Source of the DNA: Candidatus Obscuribacterales bacterium
GTDB lineage: Bacteria > Cyanobacteriota > Vampirovibrionia > Obscuribacterales > Obscuribacteraceae
NCBI GenBank assembly: GCA_019752635.1
Contig: JAIELX010000003.1
Span: 48,084-112,083, forward strand
DNA length: 64,000 bases
Direction: 5' to 3'
Every line of letters begins with the position of its first letter. Positions within the stretch are counted from its first letter, which is position 1. The translations under genes were made by a program, and so were the position numbers. Under the pieces are notes generated by a model that was not told where the DNA came from, searched no databases, and worked only from the letters and a program-made list of their open reading frames with translations. Shown one piece after another: positions 7,294 to 14,731 of this stretch.

Positions 7294-9471
7294 CTATGGA
7301 ATGCGTGTTGCGTTCCCTGTTCTGATCTTACTAGAAACAGAAGTTACTGCCAGCGGGCGAACTGACACCTTAAGGCGATCGCCCTGCACGAGCTCTAGTT
7401 CTTCCCCCTTTAAAATCAATGCGGCTAGCATCGCCCCCCCGGGCATCGCACCTGATGCGCCTAGCACAAAGCGTTTCCCCGCGGGCGTTCGGTCATCTTC
7501 TATTGGTTTGGTCGCGACCAAGCGTGGATCAATCACGCTTGCCGCGCCCATTACCAATGGAAAAACTCCAAATGAGGCCACTCCTCCTAGACTCTGTTGC
7601 AATCCACTTTTCGCGAGCGTTAGTGCCGAGCTCGATATTGGATCAGATTGAGCGTTGATATCCTGTATTCCGTGTATCTCACCAAGCGAATTCACTTGCA
7701 CAACTTTAAACTTACCGGAGTTATTAAAGAGCGTGCGCTGTTCCGGACAAGCTCCAGCTATGGCCAGGGTGTCGTCTGCAGTGACGATTCGTGAAAAGTG
7801 CATAGCAAGGGAACCATTGCGCACCCTGGACTTACGATCGACAATTGAGCTGCCCATCCTTCGCGCTCGTCGGAACCCACTTATGCGACCATACAGCAGC
7901 GCACCGCCAGGGACCTTGCAATCTCCTATTACGGCGTCCTTAATAAGTTTCGCTTTTACGGTCTGCCCGACGTAACAATTTTCGGAGGAGCGGTGGTCCA
8001 AAAGCTCTACCTCGATTTCAACCGCTCCGTCTTTGCTGTTCTCCACCGGTCCGGTGAGCGGTAGACTATCGGGCAACGGATCTTCGCTAAGTAAGCAGAG
8101 CGTAACTTCTAACTCGTCATCGATATCTATACTAAACTTGCGTCGAAGGTGCAGAGCTCTTGCGAGATTCGGCCGGGAACTGAATGCGGGGGCGCTAGGC
8201 GGTGATGATGCCATATCCTCTGGTATCTCGTTTTTGTCAACGGATGGATCAAAGCGTTCCACATCGGGCCTAGCTTCTGGAGGAAGACCGAATGTTCGGG
8301 CGTGAAGTTGGACGGGAAACGCTCCCTGCGCTCCGATTGGAAGACCGTGAGGATGTGGTTGCATTCCGGAGCCTTTTCGTACGGGATGGACGACAGCGCC
8401 TGCAACGGGTCTGACCAGCGGGATCATCGCGGGTAGCAGGGGCATCAATAGTCCAACCCCAGGGGCTGGCAAAGCGCCGGGACTCATTCCCTCAAGTCGC
8501 ATCCCAAGCAGTGGAAGCCGACCAGGCAGAAGCCCGCCGCCAGGGGGGCCGAAAGCACCGCTGCCAGAGGGGCCGAAAGCACCGCCGCCAGGGGGACCGA
8601 AAGCACCGCCGCCAGGGGGACCGAAACCTCCTCCAGACCATCGAGAAACAGAATCACCAGGACGATTAAGATACAGTGGCACGAGTTCTTTGCCTGCGCT
8701 GAGGATGGTGGGAAACCACTGCATTAAGAGCTGATAGTTTAGCCCCCCGCCAAGCCCGGGAGGAGGCGCGAATCCCGCGCGCTTCGGGAAGATTCCTGAG
8801 GCAGCACCGAGTGGAAGTGTTCCCTTTCCGGAAAAATTCGCAGGTGGTCCACCTATAAAACCAGCTGGCAGACCGCCTCGAGGCCCGCCGCTTCTGAAGC
8901 TAGACGACAATGCGGACATTGCTGCGCGATCAACAAGATTGGAAAGTGCTTCATAACGTTCAAAGCGCTCCTTATCCGTCATGAATAGCGGCATAAGCTC
9001 TATCAAACATCCGTGGTCATCTATGTGCGCATGCTTCATTCCACCGTTGCAGCTAAATGTTCCTAGTTGTGGTCGAAGCGTACCCTTCACCGGGAGCCGT
9101 TTTCCAAGGGGCGTTTCGATGTAGTTAAAAGTGACGCGCATCAGTGATTCTTTTTTGTAGATGCAATCGGATACTTCCAAATGACCTACCAACAGGGAGC
9201 CTTGTGGTGCGACGACTTTTGATCCAAGCGAGAGTGTTCCATCAATCCTTGCTTTGACGGTGGTTCCCGGCGGCGAGTTTGTCCCCTGTAAGGGCGTAGT
9301 AAACGAGACTGGGATTTTGACCACCATCCCCTTTCCGGCATCGTCAGGTTCGTCCGTCGCCACCGCTGTCATGCTCGTAAGTCCGCCGAAAGCAACTGCC
9401 AAGATTAGGAAGCGGCAGAACTGTGTGACGGGCCGAATGTTCTGTGATTTGAGTGTCGGGCGGATATACAT
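7294..9471 (-). CDS. Large exported protein with duplicated beta-rich domain and Gly/Pro repeats
   Basis: A 725-residue protein I do not recognise. It opens with a signal peptide (FLILAVAFGGLTSMTAVATD). Two similar segments seem to flank a long low-complexity centre: about 50-130 (VKIPVSFTTPLQG, VVAPQGSLLVGHLE) and about 505-590 (VEIEVELLDHRS, KVPGGALLYGRISG). Both run from a bound quantity through 'made of G/P, G-x-L-x-G' to a strand-rich core, suggesting an internal duplication loosely reminiscent of beta-barrel modules in TrbI-like secretion proteins. The middle (about 210-400) is Gly/Pro-rich with tandem eight-residue repeats. Being upstream in the response regulator's operon, it is probably an envelope protein tied to that stress system. 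The function is unknown. Confidence 0.7.
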   Translation of the reverse strand: MYIRPTLKSQNIRPVTQFCRFLILAVAFGGLTSMTAVATDEPDDAGKGMVVKIPVSFTTPLQGTNSPPGTTVKARIDGTLSLGSKVVAPQGSLLVGHLEVSDCIYKKESLMRVTFNYIETPLGKRLPVKGTLRPQLGTFSCNGGMKHAHIDDHGCLIELMPLFMTDKERFERYEALSNLVDRAAMSALSSSFRSGGPRGGLPAGFIGGPPANFSGKGTLPLGAASGIFPKRAGFAPPPGLGGGLNYQLLMQWFPTILSAGKELVPLYLNRPGDSVSRWSGGGFGPPGGGAFGPPGGGAFGPSGSGAFGPPGGGLLPGRLPLLGMRLEGMSPGALPAPGVGLLMPLLPAMIPLVRPVAGAVVHPVRKGSGMQPHPHGLPIGAQGAFPVQLHARTFGLPPEARPDVERFDPSVDKNEIPEDMASSPPSAPAFSSRPNLARALHLRRKFSIDIDDELEVTLCLLSEDPLPDSLPLTGPVENSKDGAVEIEVELLDHRSSENCYVGQTVKAKLIKDAVIGDCKVPGGALLYGRISGFRRARRMGSSIVDRKSRVRNGSLAMHFSRIVTADDTLAIAGACPEQRTLFNNSGKFKVVQVNSLGEIHGIQDINAQSDPISSSALTLAKSGLQQSLGGVASFGVFPLVMGAASVIDPRLVATKPIEDDRTPAGKRFVLGASGAMPGGAMLAALILKGEELELVQGDRLKVSVRPLAVTSVSSKIRTGNATRIP
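8532..8625. repeat. 24-base in-frame tandem repeat
   Basis: Three consecutive 24-base units (8551-8574, 8575-8598, 8599-8622) and a partial fourth on the left encode repeats of GPPGGGAF inside the exported protein. The last two units are identical in sequence and the first differs at a few bases, as in recent slippage or unequal crossover. Confidence 0.85.
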
Positions 9472-9487
9472 TTTTGCGATTTATTGC

Positions 9488-10111
9488 TTATTGATGAACC
9501 GAGAGTACCTTATCCCCTGTTTTTCCCACTCGCGCTGCATGCCACTGGCATGCTTCCTCGCAAAGCATTCCATCTTGCCCCGAATATCCGATATGGTTAA
9601 ATCCAGTCTTTCGTGCCAGCGATGTTCTGATTATGTATGAAACGTAGTCGCAGGAGTTTAGCTTTGGCTCGCTTTCCAACACCTGCCACGATTCACTACG
9701 GGTGATACCACCTGCATAGTTGTGTAAAACGTTTGTCATGCAAATGTCGAGGTCCTCGGCTAGAGCTTTCTCTAGCATCTCTGCGACAAACGCGCAGGTG
9801 TAGAGGTTATCTAGATTGGAAAATGTGCAGTACCTTGTTTCGACCTTATTGAAGAGTATCCACCTTCTCCAATATGAGCCAAACTCTCCCTCTGGACGTT
9901 TCTCTTCCATTTCGATGAATTCGAAGCGCTCGTCTCCGGCGGTTAAGTACTCGAAATGCTTTCGCAGGTCGATTCGAGCGGGTCCGTCATGCACAATCAG
10001 ACAGCAAAAATCTTTTCTGGTCTGACACTGTAGAGTTCCTACGAATGCGCTGAGGTGTGCGTTCGAATGCGCGGCGTAGGTGCTAACTACAAAAGTGAGT
10101 TTGTAACTCAA
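9488..10111 (-). CDS. Family 2-like glycosyltransferase
   Basis: About 207 residues with a GT-A-type start (YKLTFVVSTYAAHSNAHLSA), a 'query-like' central strand (CCLIVHDGP) and a likely metal-site region (TFSNLDNLYT in place of the DxD of this family). The remainder (YISDICMTN-like strands, GYSGQDGMLCEEAC) is poorly conserved. The TTG at 10111 is chosen because a full AAGGAGG lies five bases upstream; GTG at 10147 and ATG at 10135 are in frame without such a site. It is divergent from the WbdD-like gene and probably belongs to the same surface-glycan cluster. Donor and acceptor cannot be told from sequence. Confidence 0.7.
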   Translation of the reverse strand: MSYKLTFVVSTYAAHSNAHLSAFVGTLQCQTRKDFCCLIVHDGPARIDLRKHFEYLTAGDERFEFIEMEEKRPEGEFGSYWRRWILFNKVETRYCTFSNLDNLYTCAFVAEMLEKALAEDLDICMTNVLHNYAGGITRSESWQVLESEPKLNSCDYVSYIIRTSLARKTGFNHIGYSGQDGMLCEEACQWHAARVGKTGDKVLSVHQ

Positions 10112-10274
10112 CAGCCCCTCCTTCTCTCTTGCCATGAGTTTGGACACTCAACGTATCATGTCCATTTCCGTCGGTTTTACAGTTCGCTTACAAAAGGTGG
10201 ACTGGCTCATACAATTGCTTTACGGGGATGCGCCATCATAAGTTAGCAAAAGCAGACACCATTGGGTTTTGAAG

Positions 10275-11957
10275 ATGCAAGCAACGTATAACCGAAATAG
10301 ATTTACAGATATGAGAAGAAGATTCGAAAACCTGCTCATGAGCAATTGTTCTAGCGAAATCGGTGAAAACCTGTCCGAGCAAGTGTCTATTTACGACGAC
10401 TCGGCCGTTGTCTCCGGTCCTGAGAAGTTCATGTTCGGCCAGACCTGTGCCATTCCGATAGACTCCGGCTTGACAGCGGTTTCGAGAATAGTTGAGCCCT
10501 TTTTCTCCAGGCTGCATGCTGCTAACAAGACCTTCTTAGAAATTGAGGGTTGTTCCATTTTTCATAGTTTGAGAGCGCTTGAAGCCGGGGCCTCAAGCAG
10601 CGTCATTGTTGATGGTTCCGGTGCGTTGCAGGATCAGGTGCGTACTGCTCGCGGAAAATTTTCTCTGTCTCGACTCCATTCAATAAAGCTACCGGTGCAG
10701 CAGATCAGAACTCGGTTTGATCGAGTTTTAGTTCTTTCATCCGCAGATGATCATGCCAAATTGATTGAACAGTCTGGCGGTGTTTCTGGCCTGGTACTTA
10801 AGCTCGCACAACTTACACGTGGATTTTGTATTCTTGGTTGGCGCCTTACCGAGCAGAGTGCGGATGTAACTCATGAGCCTCAGATTTTTGAACTACTGGA
10901 AAAGTATTTCGCAAAAGTAGATGTAATTGGTAGAACGGAAAACATAGTTATTTTTGTGGCGTTTGCTTCACGAGAAGTCTTTCTGCTTGGTGACGAACTC
11001 ACTGGTGCTAAGACTGACGCTCCTCTTGCAATGACAAAAGTCATTCGCAGAAAAGACCTGTGCAAGTCGCATGTTGTCCGCGCTTTCGACTGTTCCGACC
11101 ACTGGCTTAAGCAATACAACACAACCGAGGCGTTGCGGACAGAACAGATAGTAAGGTCCCTTCCCGCTGGTGCAGCTCCTGCAATTTTAGATGTTGGCAC
11201 CGAAGCAGAATCGTCTTATATCTGCATTGAAAAAGTGGAGACGTTTACTATGGATTCCCTTCGGAGGGCGCTTGACACTGACGAAAAATATTTGCGATTT
11301 GCGGTTTCGCTCCTGCTGTCGCTGGAATCATTGCGCGACCGAGGATTTATTCAACGCAGCGTTGGACTGGACAATGTGACCCTCCGAAGCGGTCAGGTAG
11401 TCTTCTATGAATTCGACAGCATTGACGACTATGATCCGCATGCATGCGGTGCGCCCGATCTGCGCTCCGGGGGGGAGTTGCTGCGATCGGTGAACGCCGG
11501 TCGGTTCATGCGGTTTCACAAGATTGAAGAACTCATGCTCGCAGATCCGGTCAGGGAAAACAGACTTTCGCCGTCAGATTTCATCGCTCTGATTGCTTTG
11601 ATCGATTCGTCCTCTTTGGCGGAAAGTTCCGATAAGCAATTGCTTGATTTGCTTGCAAAGCTGCTCTCGGTTACTTATGAGTTCAATCAATGCATTCGAC
11701 AGCGGCAATGCCTGGTGGAATCACAACTTCACGAAATCGATCAGACCAAAATACGCATCGATTTGCAGTCTAAGTTACTGGAGGAAGTGAGAGCGATGGC
11801 AGAGGCCGTATTATGCAAAGTCGAGCGACTGGAAATAGAGCAACGACAAATATTACAAAGTCGCAGTTGGAGGATTGCCGTTACTCTTCAAAAGCTAAAT
11901 CAACAGATGCGCACACCGCTACGGTTGTTATCGTCAAAGCTATCGGTCGTCAGGTAA
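10275..11957 (+). CDS. WbdD-like methyltransferase/pseudokinase/coiled-coil protein
   Basis: A 560-residue protein with three parts. Residues about 75-220 resemble a Rossmann methyltransferase (EIEGCSIFHSLRALEAGAS, then VIVDGSG), though the glycine-rich SAM loop is weak. Residues about 270-400 follow a small-kinase layout (DHWLKQYN; RSLPAGAAPAILDVG; YICIEKVETFTMDSL; LLLSLESLRDRGFIQRS; GLDNVTL; FYEFDSIDDY) like WbdD, but the catalytic Asp is replaced and DFG reads EFD, so catalysis is unlikely. Residues about 480-540 form a heptad-like coiled coil with an SRSWRIAVTLQKL tail. WbdD proteins cap and measure O-antigen chains. The downstream glycosyltransferase starts five bases after the stop. Start codon choice (ATG, or TTG six bases earlier) is uncertain. 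Confidence 0.7.
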   Translation: MQATYNRNRFTDMRRRFENLLMSNCSSEIGENLSEQVSIYDDSAVVSGPEKFMFGQTCAIPIDSGLTAVSRIVEPFFSRLHAANKTFLEIEGCSIFHSLRALEAGASSSVIVDGSGALQDQVRTARGKFSLSRLHSIKLPVQQIRTRFDRVLVLSSADDHAKLIEQSGGVSGLVLKLAQLTRGFCILGWRLTEQSADVTHEPQIFELLEKYFAKVDVIGRTENIVIFVAFASREVFLLGDELTGAKTDAPLAMTKVIRRKDLCKSHVVRAFDCSDHWLKQYNTTEALRTEQIVRSLPAGAAPAILDVGTEAESSYICIEKVETFTMDSLRRALDTDEKYLRFAVSLLLSLESLRDRGFIQRSVGLDNVTLRSGQVVFYEFDSIDDYDPHACGAPDLRSGGELLRSVNAGRFMRFHKIEELMLADPVRENRLSPSDFIALIALIDSSSLAESSDKQLLDLLAKLLSVTYEFNQCIRQRQCLVESQLHEIDQTKIRIDLQSKLLEEVRAMAEAVLCKVERLEIEQRQILQSRSWRIAVTLQKLNQQMRTPLRLLSSKLSVVR

Positions 11958-11962
11958 GGAGC

Positions 11963-12835
11963 ATGTCGATATCCCTCGGTGTTGGTATCGTCACCTACAA
12001 TAATTCGAACAAGCAGATTGCGACAGCGCTTTCTTCCCTATGCAAGTCCATGGACAGAGCTGGAAACTGTCACAGTATCGATTCTGTGATTCTAATTGCT
12101 CAAAACGGTTCGGAGAGCAATCAGAACTTGATCGACGTTGTTTGTGCCGCACAGAGAGTCGTTCAGCTATCTGCGACCGGAAATATCGGCTTTGGCAGTG
12201 CGATGAATGAGTTGATGCGTACTGCATTCTGTGAAATCGGGACCGACTACTTCTTTGCTCTCAATCCTGATACATACACTCATCCCGACGCTATTTCCAA
12301 TCTAGTAAGAGCCGCAATAACAAATGCAGATTCTGTGATAGAAGCACGGCAGTTTCCCGACGAGCATCCAAAGTATTACTCGCCTGAGACTGGTGAGACC
12401 GATTGGGCCTCAGGGGCCTGCATGATGTTGCCGCGTTCCGTTTACGATGCTACTGACGGGTTTGACAGCAATTTTTTTATGTACATGGAAGACGTTGATT
12501 TAAGTTGGAGAGCCAGGGTTGCTGGCGCAAGAATACTGTACTGTGCTAGCGCACTGATTGGGCACCAGACCGCCGATAGGGATTATTCTTCGTCATCCGA
12601 GCGCTTGATGTTTGAGTCCGGTCTCTATTTGGGGTGCAAATGGCAACACCAGTCGTTTCAGCAATGGTGCGCAGAGGAACTTCAACACCGATGTGGATTG
12701 GCGCCCTTGCAAGTTCGATCGATCCATCGGGCAAGTTTGAAGCGCTGCGAGTTATTGCCAGCAAAATGGCGTACAACCGGAAGCTCTGTCGCAAACTTCG
12801 ACCATTATTTCTCGTTTGCACGCACGCGGTGGTAA
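11963..12835 (+). CDS. Family 2 glycosyltransferase, rhamnosyltransferase-like
   Basis: About 290 residues. The GT-A core is clear: SLGVGIVTYNNSN at the start, a strand plus Asn (VILIAQNGS), LSATGNIGFGSAMN (the GN-x-GF/G-A-N motif of rhamnosyltransferase-like enzymes), a divalent-metal motif (YFFALNPDTYTHPD), WASGACMMLPRSVYDATDGFD and YMEDVDLSWRARVAGARI with the ED-D-W-R acceptor motif. It should add a sugar to a growing surface glycan in the cytoplasm. AAGGAG precedes the ATG, which starts five bases after the previous stop; a longer frame opening at 11813 runs inside the previous gene and was discarded. Confidence 0.9.
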   Translation: MSISLGVGIVTYNNSNKQIATALSSLCKSMDRAGNCHSIDSVILIAQNGSESNQNLIDVVCAAQRVVQLSATGNIGFGSAMNELMRTAFCEIGTDYFFALNPDTYTHPDAISNLVRAAITNADSVIEARQFPDEHPKYYSPETGETDWASGACMMLPRSVYDATDGFDSNFFMYMEDVDLSWRARVAGARILYCASALIGHQTADRDYSSSSERLMFESGLYLGCKWQHQSFQQWCAEELQHRCGLAPLQVRSIHRASLKRCELLPAKWRTTGSSVANFDHYFSFARTRW

Positions 12836-12841
12836 AGGATC

Positions 12842-13495
12842 ATGGGAATTTGCGTACAGCTCCTGCTGGACAATGCTGAACCGGAAGAGCTTCTCCGGAA
12901 TCGAATATTTTCGGTTGCTATAAGTCATTTGGAGGAATCAGATCACATAAATCTTGTGGCCTCGGCAGAAGGCGCGGCTGAGCGCGGGGCTCAACTAATC
13001 AAGGATTACCTTGTAGAACTCAACTCTGCATTTCAGCCCACTGTTACATTAGTCGACCGGTTCAATCTTAAACAAACGATTCGTCGAATAGCCGAGGTTT
13101 GCCAAGGTGATGCGGTTTGCTTTTCTTGTCCGCAAGAGATTGTGTATCACTCCACTTATGTACGCCTTGTATCTGTGATCCGGCGAATGCAACGCGAAGT
13201 CGCTCTGGGTGCGTTTAGAGTCGCCCTTGTCTCAAATTCGGGGGCAGACCATTACGTACTGGGCAAAGAGAGTTTCTCGGTCGCCCAGTACGATGACACC
13301 GAACGGATTCGAGCTGTCTTTCCACTTTCGGCGGGCGCAATAAGCAGCCGAGAACTGTTGGCTCGTTCGCAGGACAGTTGGAGTAAGGAAGGGAATCTGG
13401 CTGACGCACTCAAAGACATGCTACTGAGTGTTCGGCCGAGAGGTTTCGAATTGTCGAATTTACCCTGTGCCGATCTGCTAGCAAAGAGCTTCTGA
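12842..13495 (+). CDS. Unknown protein of the glycan cluster
   Basis: A 217-residue soluble protein without a motif I recognise. It starts six bases after the glycosyltransferase stop, so is presumably cotranscribed. The opening (ICVQLLLDNAEPEELLRNRI) and two strand-like stretches (VTLVDRFNL, DAVCFSCPQEIVYHSTYVRLVSVI) are consistent with a degenerate GT-A-like fold, including a possible ADAL-type strand before a substrate loop, but no DxD is obvious. It might be a diverged transferase or a cluster-specific accessory protein. Confidence 0.65.
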   Translation: MGICVQLLLDNAEPEELLRNRIFSVAISHLEESDHINLVASAEGAAERGAQLIKDYLVELNSAFQPTVTLVDRFNLKQTIRRIAEVCQGDAVCFSCPQEIVYHSTYVRLVSVIRRMQREVALGAFRVALVSNSGADHYVLGKESFSVAQYDDTERIRAVFPLSAGAISSRELLARSQDSWSKEGNLADALKDMLLSVRPRGFELSNLPCADLLAKSF

Positions 13496-13519
13496 CGGGA
13501 GTCGGAACGTTTGGCACAA

Positions 13520-13930
13520 TTAGCGGCGTTTGGGAGCCGCTTTCTTTGCGGAGGCTTTGGGCGCGGGCCGGGTATTCATGTAGTGAACAGATTCATCAGG
13601 AAACTCTTCGAAGAAAATGTCGAGGACCCGTGAGACTACCACTTGGGTGAAATCATCGCGCGACAACTCAGGGGTATAGCAGTTGGCTAAGCCTGCCTTG
13701 TCTACGATGCGGAGAATGCCCTTTTCCGCCAGGCGTACCATGGTCGTCATGACAGTGGTATAGGCGATTTGCCTTTGTTGGCGTAGTACATCGTAGATAT
13801 CTCGCACCGTTACGGTCGGGTCGGCCTTCTTCCAAACCAGTTCCATGATGTCGACTTCCAAGTCGCCCATGAACTTGCGCAAACCCTCTTGATTGAAACG
13901 AAACGAGGCATTGTCATCTTCGAGTCGCAT
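13520..13930 (-). CDS. BlaI/MecI/CopY-family winged-helix repressor
   Basis: A 136-residue DNA-binding protein. The winged helix spans about 20-90: MGDLEVDIMELVWKK, VTVRDIYDVLRQQ, IAYTTVMTTMVRLAEKGIL and RIVDKAGLANCYTPELSRD match the BlaI family, in which a homodimer represses resistance or protease genes until cleaved or metal-bound. The C-terminus is a Lys/Ala/Pro-rich tail. No BlaR1-type sensor protease is next to it. AAGGGAAG precedes the ATG. It is convergent with the glycan cluster. Confidence 0.9.
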   Translation of the reverse strand: MRLEDDNASFRFNQEGLRKFMGDLEVDIMELVWKKADPTVTVRDIYDVLRQQRQIAYTTVMTTMVRLAEKGILRIVDKAGLANCYTPELSRDDFTQVVVSRVLDIFFEEFPDESVHYMNTRPAPKASAKKAAPKRR

Positions 13931-14094
13931 GTTTTGCTTCCCTTAGTACTACTTCAAGTAACATGCTAGCACGAAGACCCTCATATGGGGAGATGGAAGT
14001 TTAGCGAAGCTCGTAACACTCGGCCCGCAAGGGGGTACACGGAGGTCGCTTCGGGCTTAGTATACTGTTGTCCGGGACGGGAGCGGAGTTTGAA

Positions 14095-14694
14095 ATGAAG
14101 CCGGTAGTATTTTTGGACCGCGATGGCACTCTCAATGAAGAGATTGGCTATATAAGAGATGTAAGTAAGCTGGCCTTGATCAAAGGCGCTGCCGCGGCAC
14201 TGAAGCGGTTGAATGAAGCCGGTGTGGCCGCCATTCTCGTCACCAACCAAACTGGTGCTGCAAGAGGCTACTATGGTGAAGAACACATCCATCGGTTGAA
14301 CGACCGATTGCAGGAGTTGCTGGCACTGGAAGGTGCTCGCCTCGACGCTGTCTATTACTGCCCCCACCTGGAAGGCGCGCCTGTTGATCCTTTCGGGATT
14401 AAGTGTCAATGCCGTAAACCGGAAGTCGGAATGGTTGAGGAGGCCTTTGCAAAGAGTCCCGACCTCGATCGCCAGCGCAGCTACGTTGTTGGTGATAAGT
14501 CGACTGATGTGGAATTGGCGCGCAACTGCGGTGCTAAGGGAGTATTGGTGCGCACCGGATACGGTGAAGCCGTACTAAAGGGCGAGTATCAGTGGAAAGT
14601 GGAACCGGATTTTGAAGCGGGCGACATTGTCTCCGCTATCGACTGGATCCTGACTGATTTGGGCGCACGAAAGGCTGACGCCGGACCTGTGTAG
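14095..14694 (+). CDS. gmhB: HAD phosphatase, GmhB-like (heptose bisphosphate 7-phosphatase family)
   Basis: A 199-residue HAD-IIIA enzyme. Visible motifs are the nucleophile FLDRDGTLNEE (motif I), VTNQTGAARG (II), the zinc-binding CPH...C-C group (YYCPHLEG, CQCRKPE), and VGDKSTDVELARNCGAKGVLVRTGYG (III/IV). GmhB removes the 7-phosphate of heptose bisphosphate for LPS or S-layer heptose, while HisB-like relatives act in histidine synthesis. The Lys/Arg pattern and length fit GmhB better. The ATG at 14095 has a purine-rich GGAG upstream; a TTG 27 bases earlier is unlikely. A TATACT at 14061-14066 may be the promoter -10. Confidence 0.88.
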   Translation: MKPVVFLDRDGTLNEEIGYIRDVSKLALIKGAAAALKRLNEAGVAAILVTNQTGAARGYYGEEHIHRLNDRLQELLALEGARLDAVYYCPHLEGAPVDPFGIKCQCRKPEVGMVEEAFAKSPDLDRQRSYVVGDKSTDVELARNCGAKGVLVRTGYGEAVLKGEYQWKVEPDFEAGDIVSAIDWILTDLGARKADAGPV

Positions 14695-14731
14695 TTGATT
14701 CGTGCCAGTTAAGCAGCGGCCGGAGTAGCCA

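Noticed and set aside
8532..8625. CRISPR-like repeats
   Set aside because: The units are directly adjacent without spacers and in frame inside a protein.
11813..11962. Upstream extension of the glycosyltransferase
   Set aside because: It overlaps the WbdD-like gene in another frame. The conserved domain begins after 11963, where AAGGAG and the previous stop lie.
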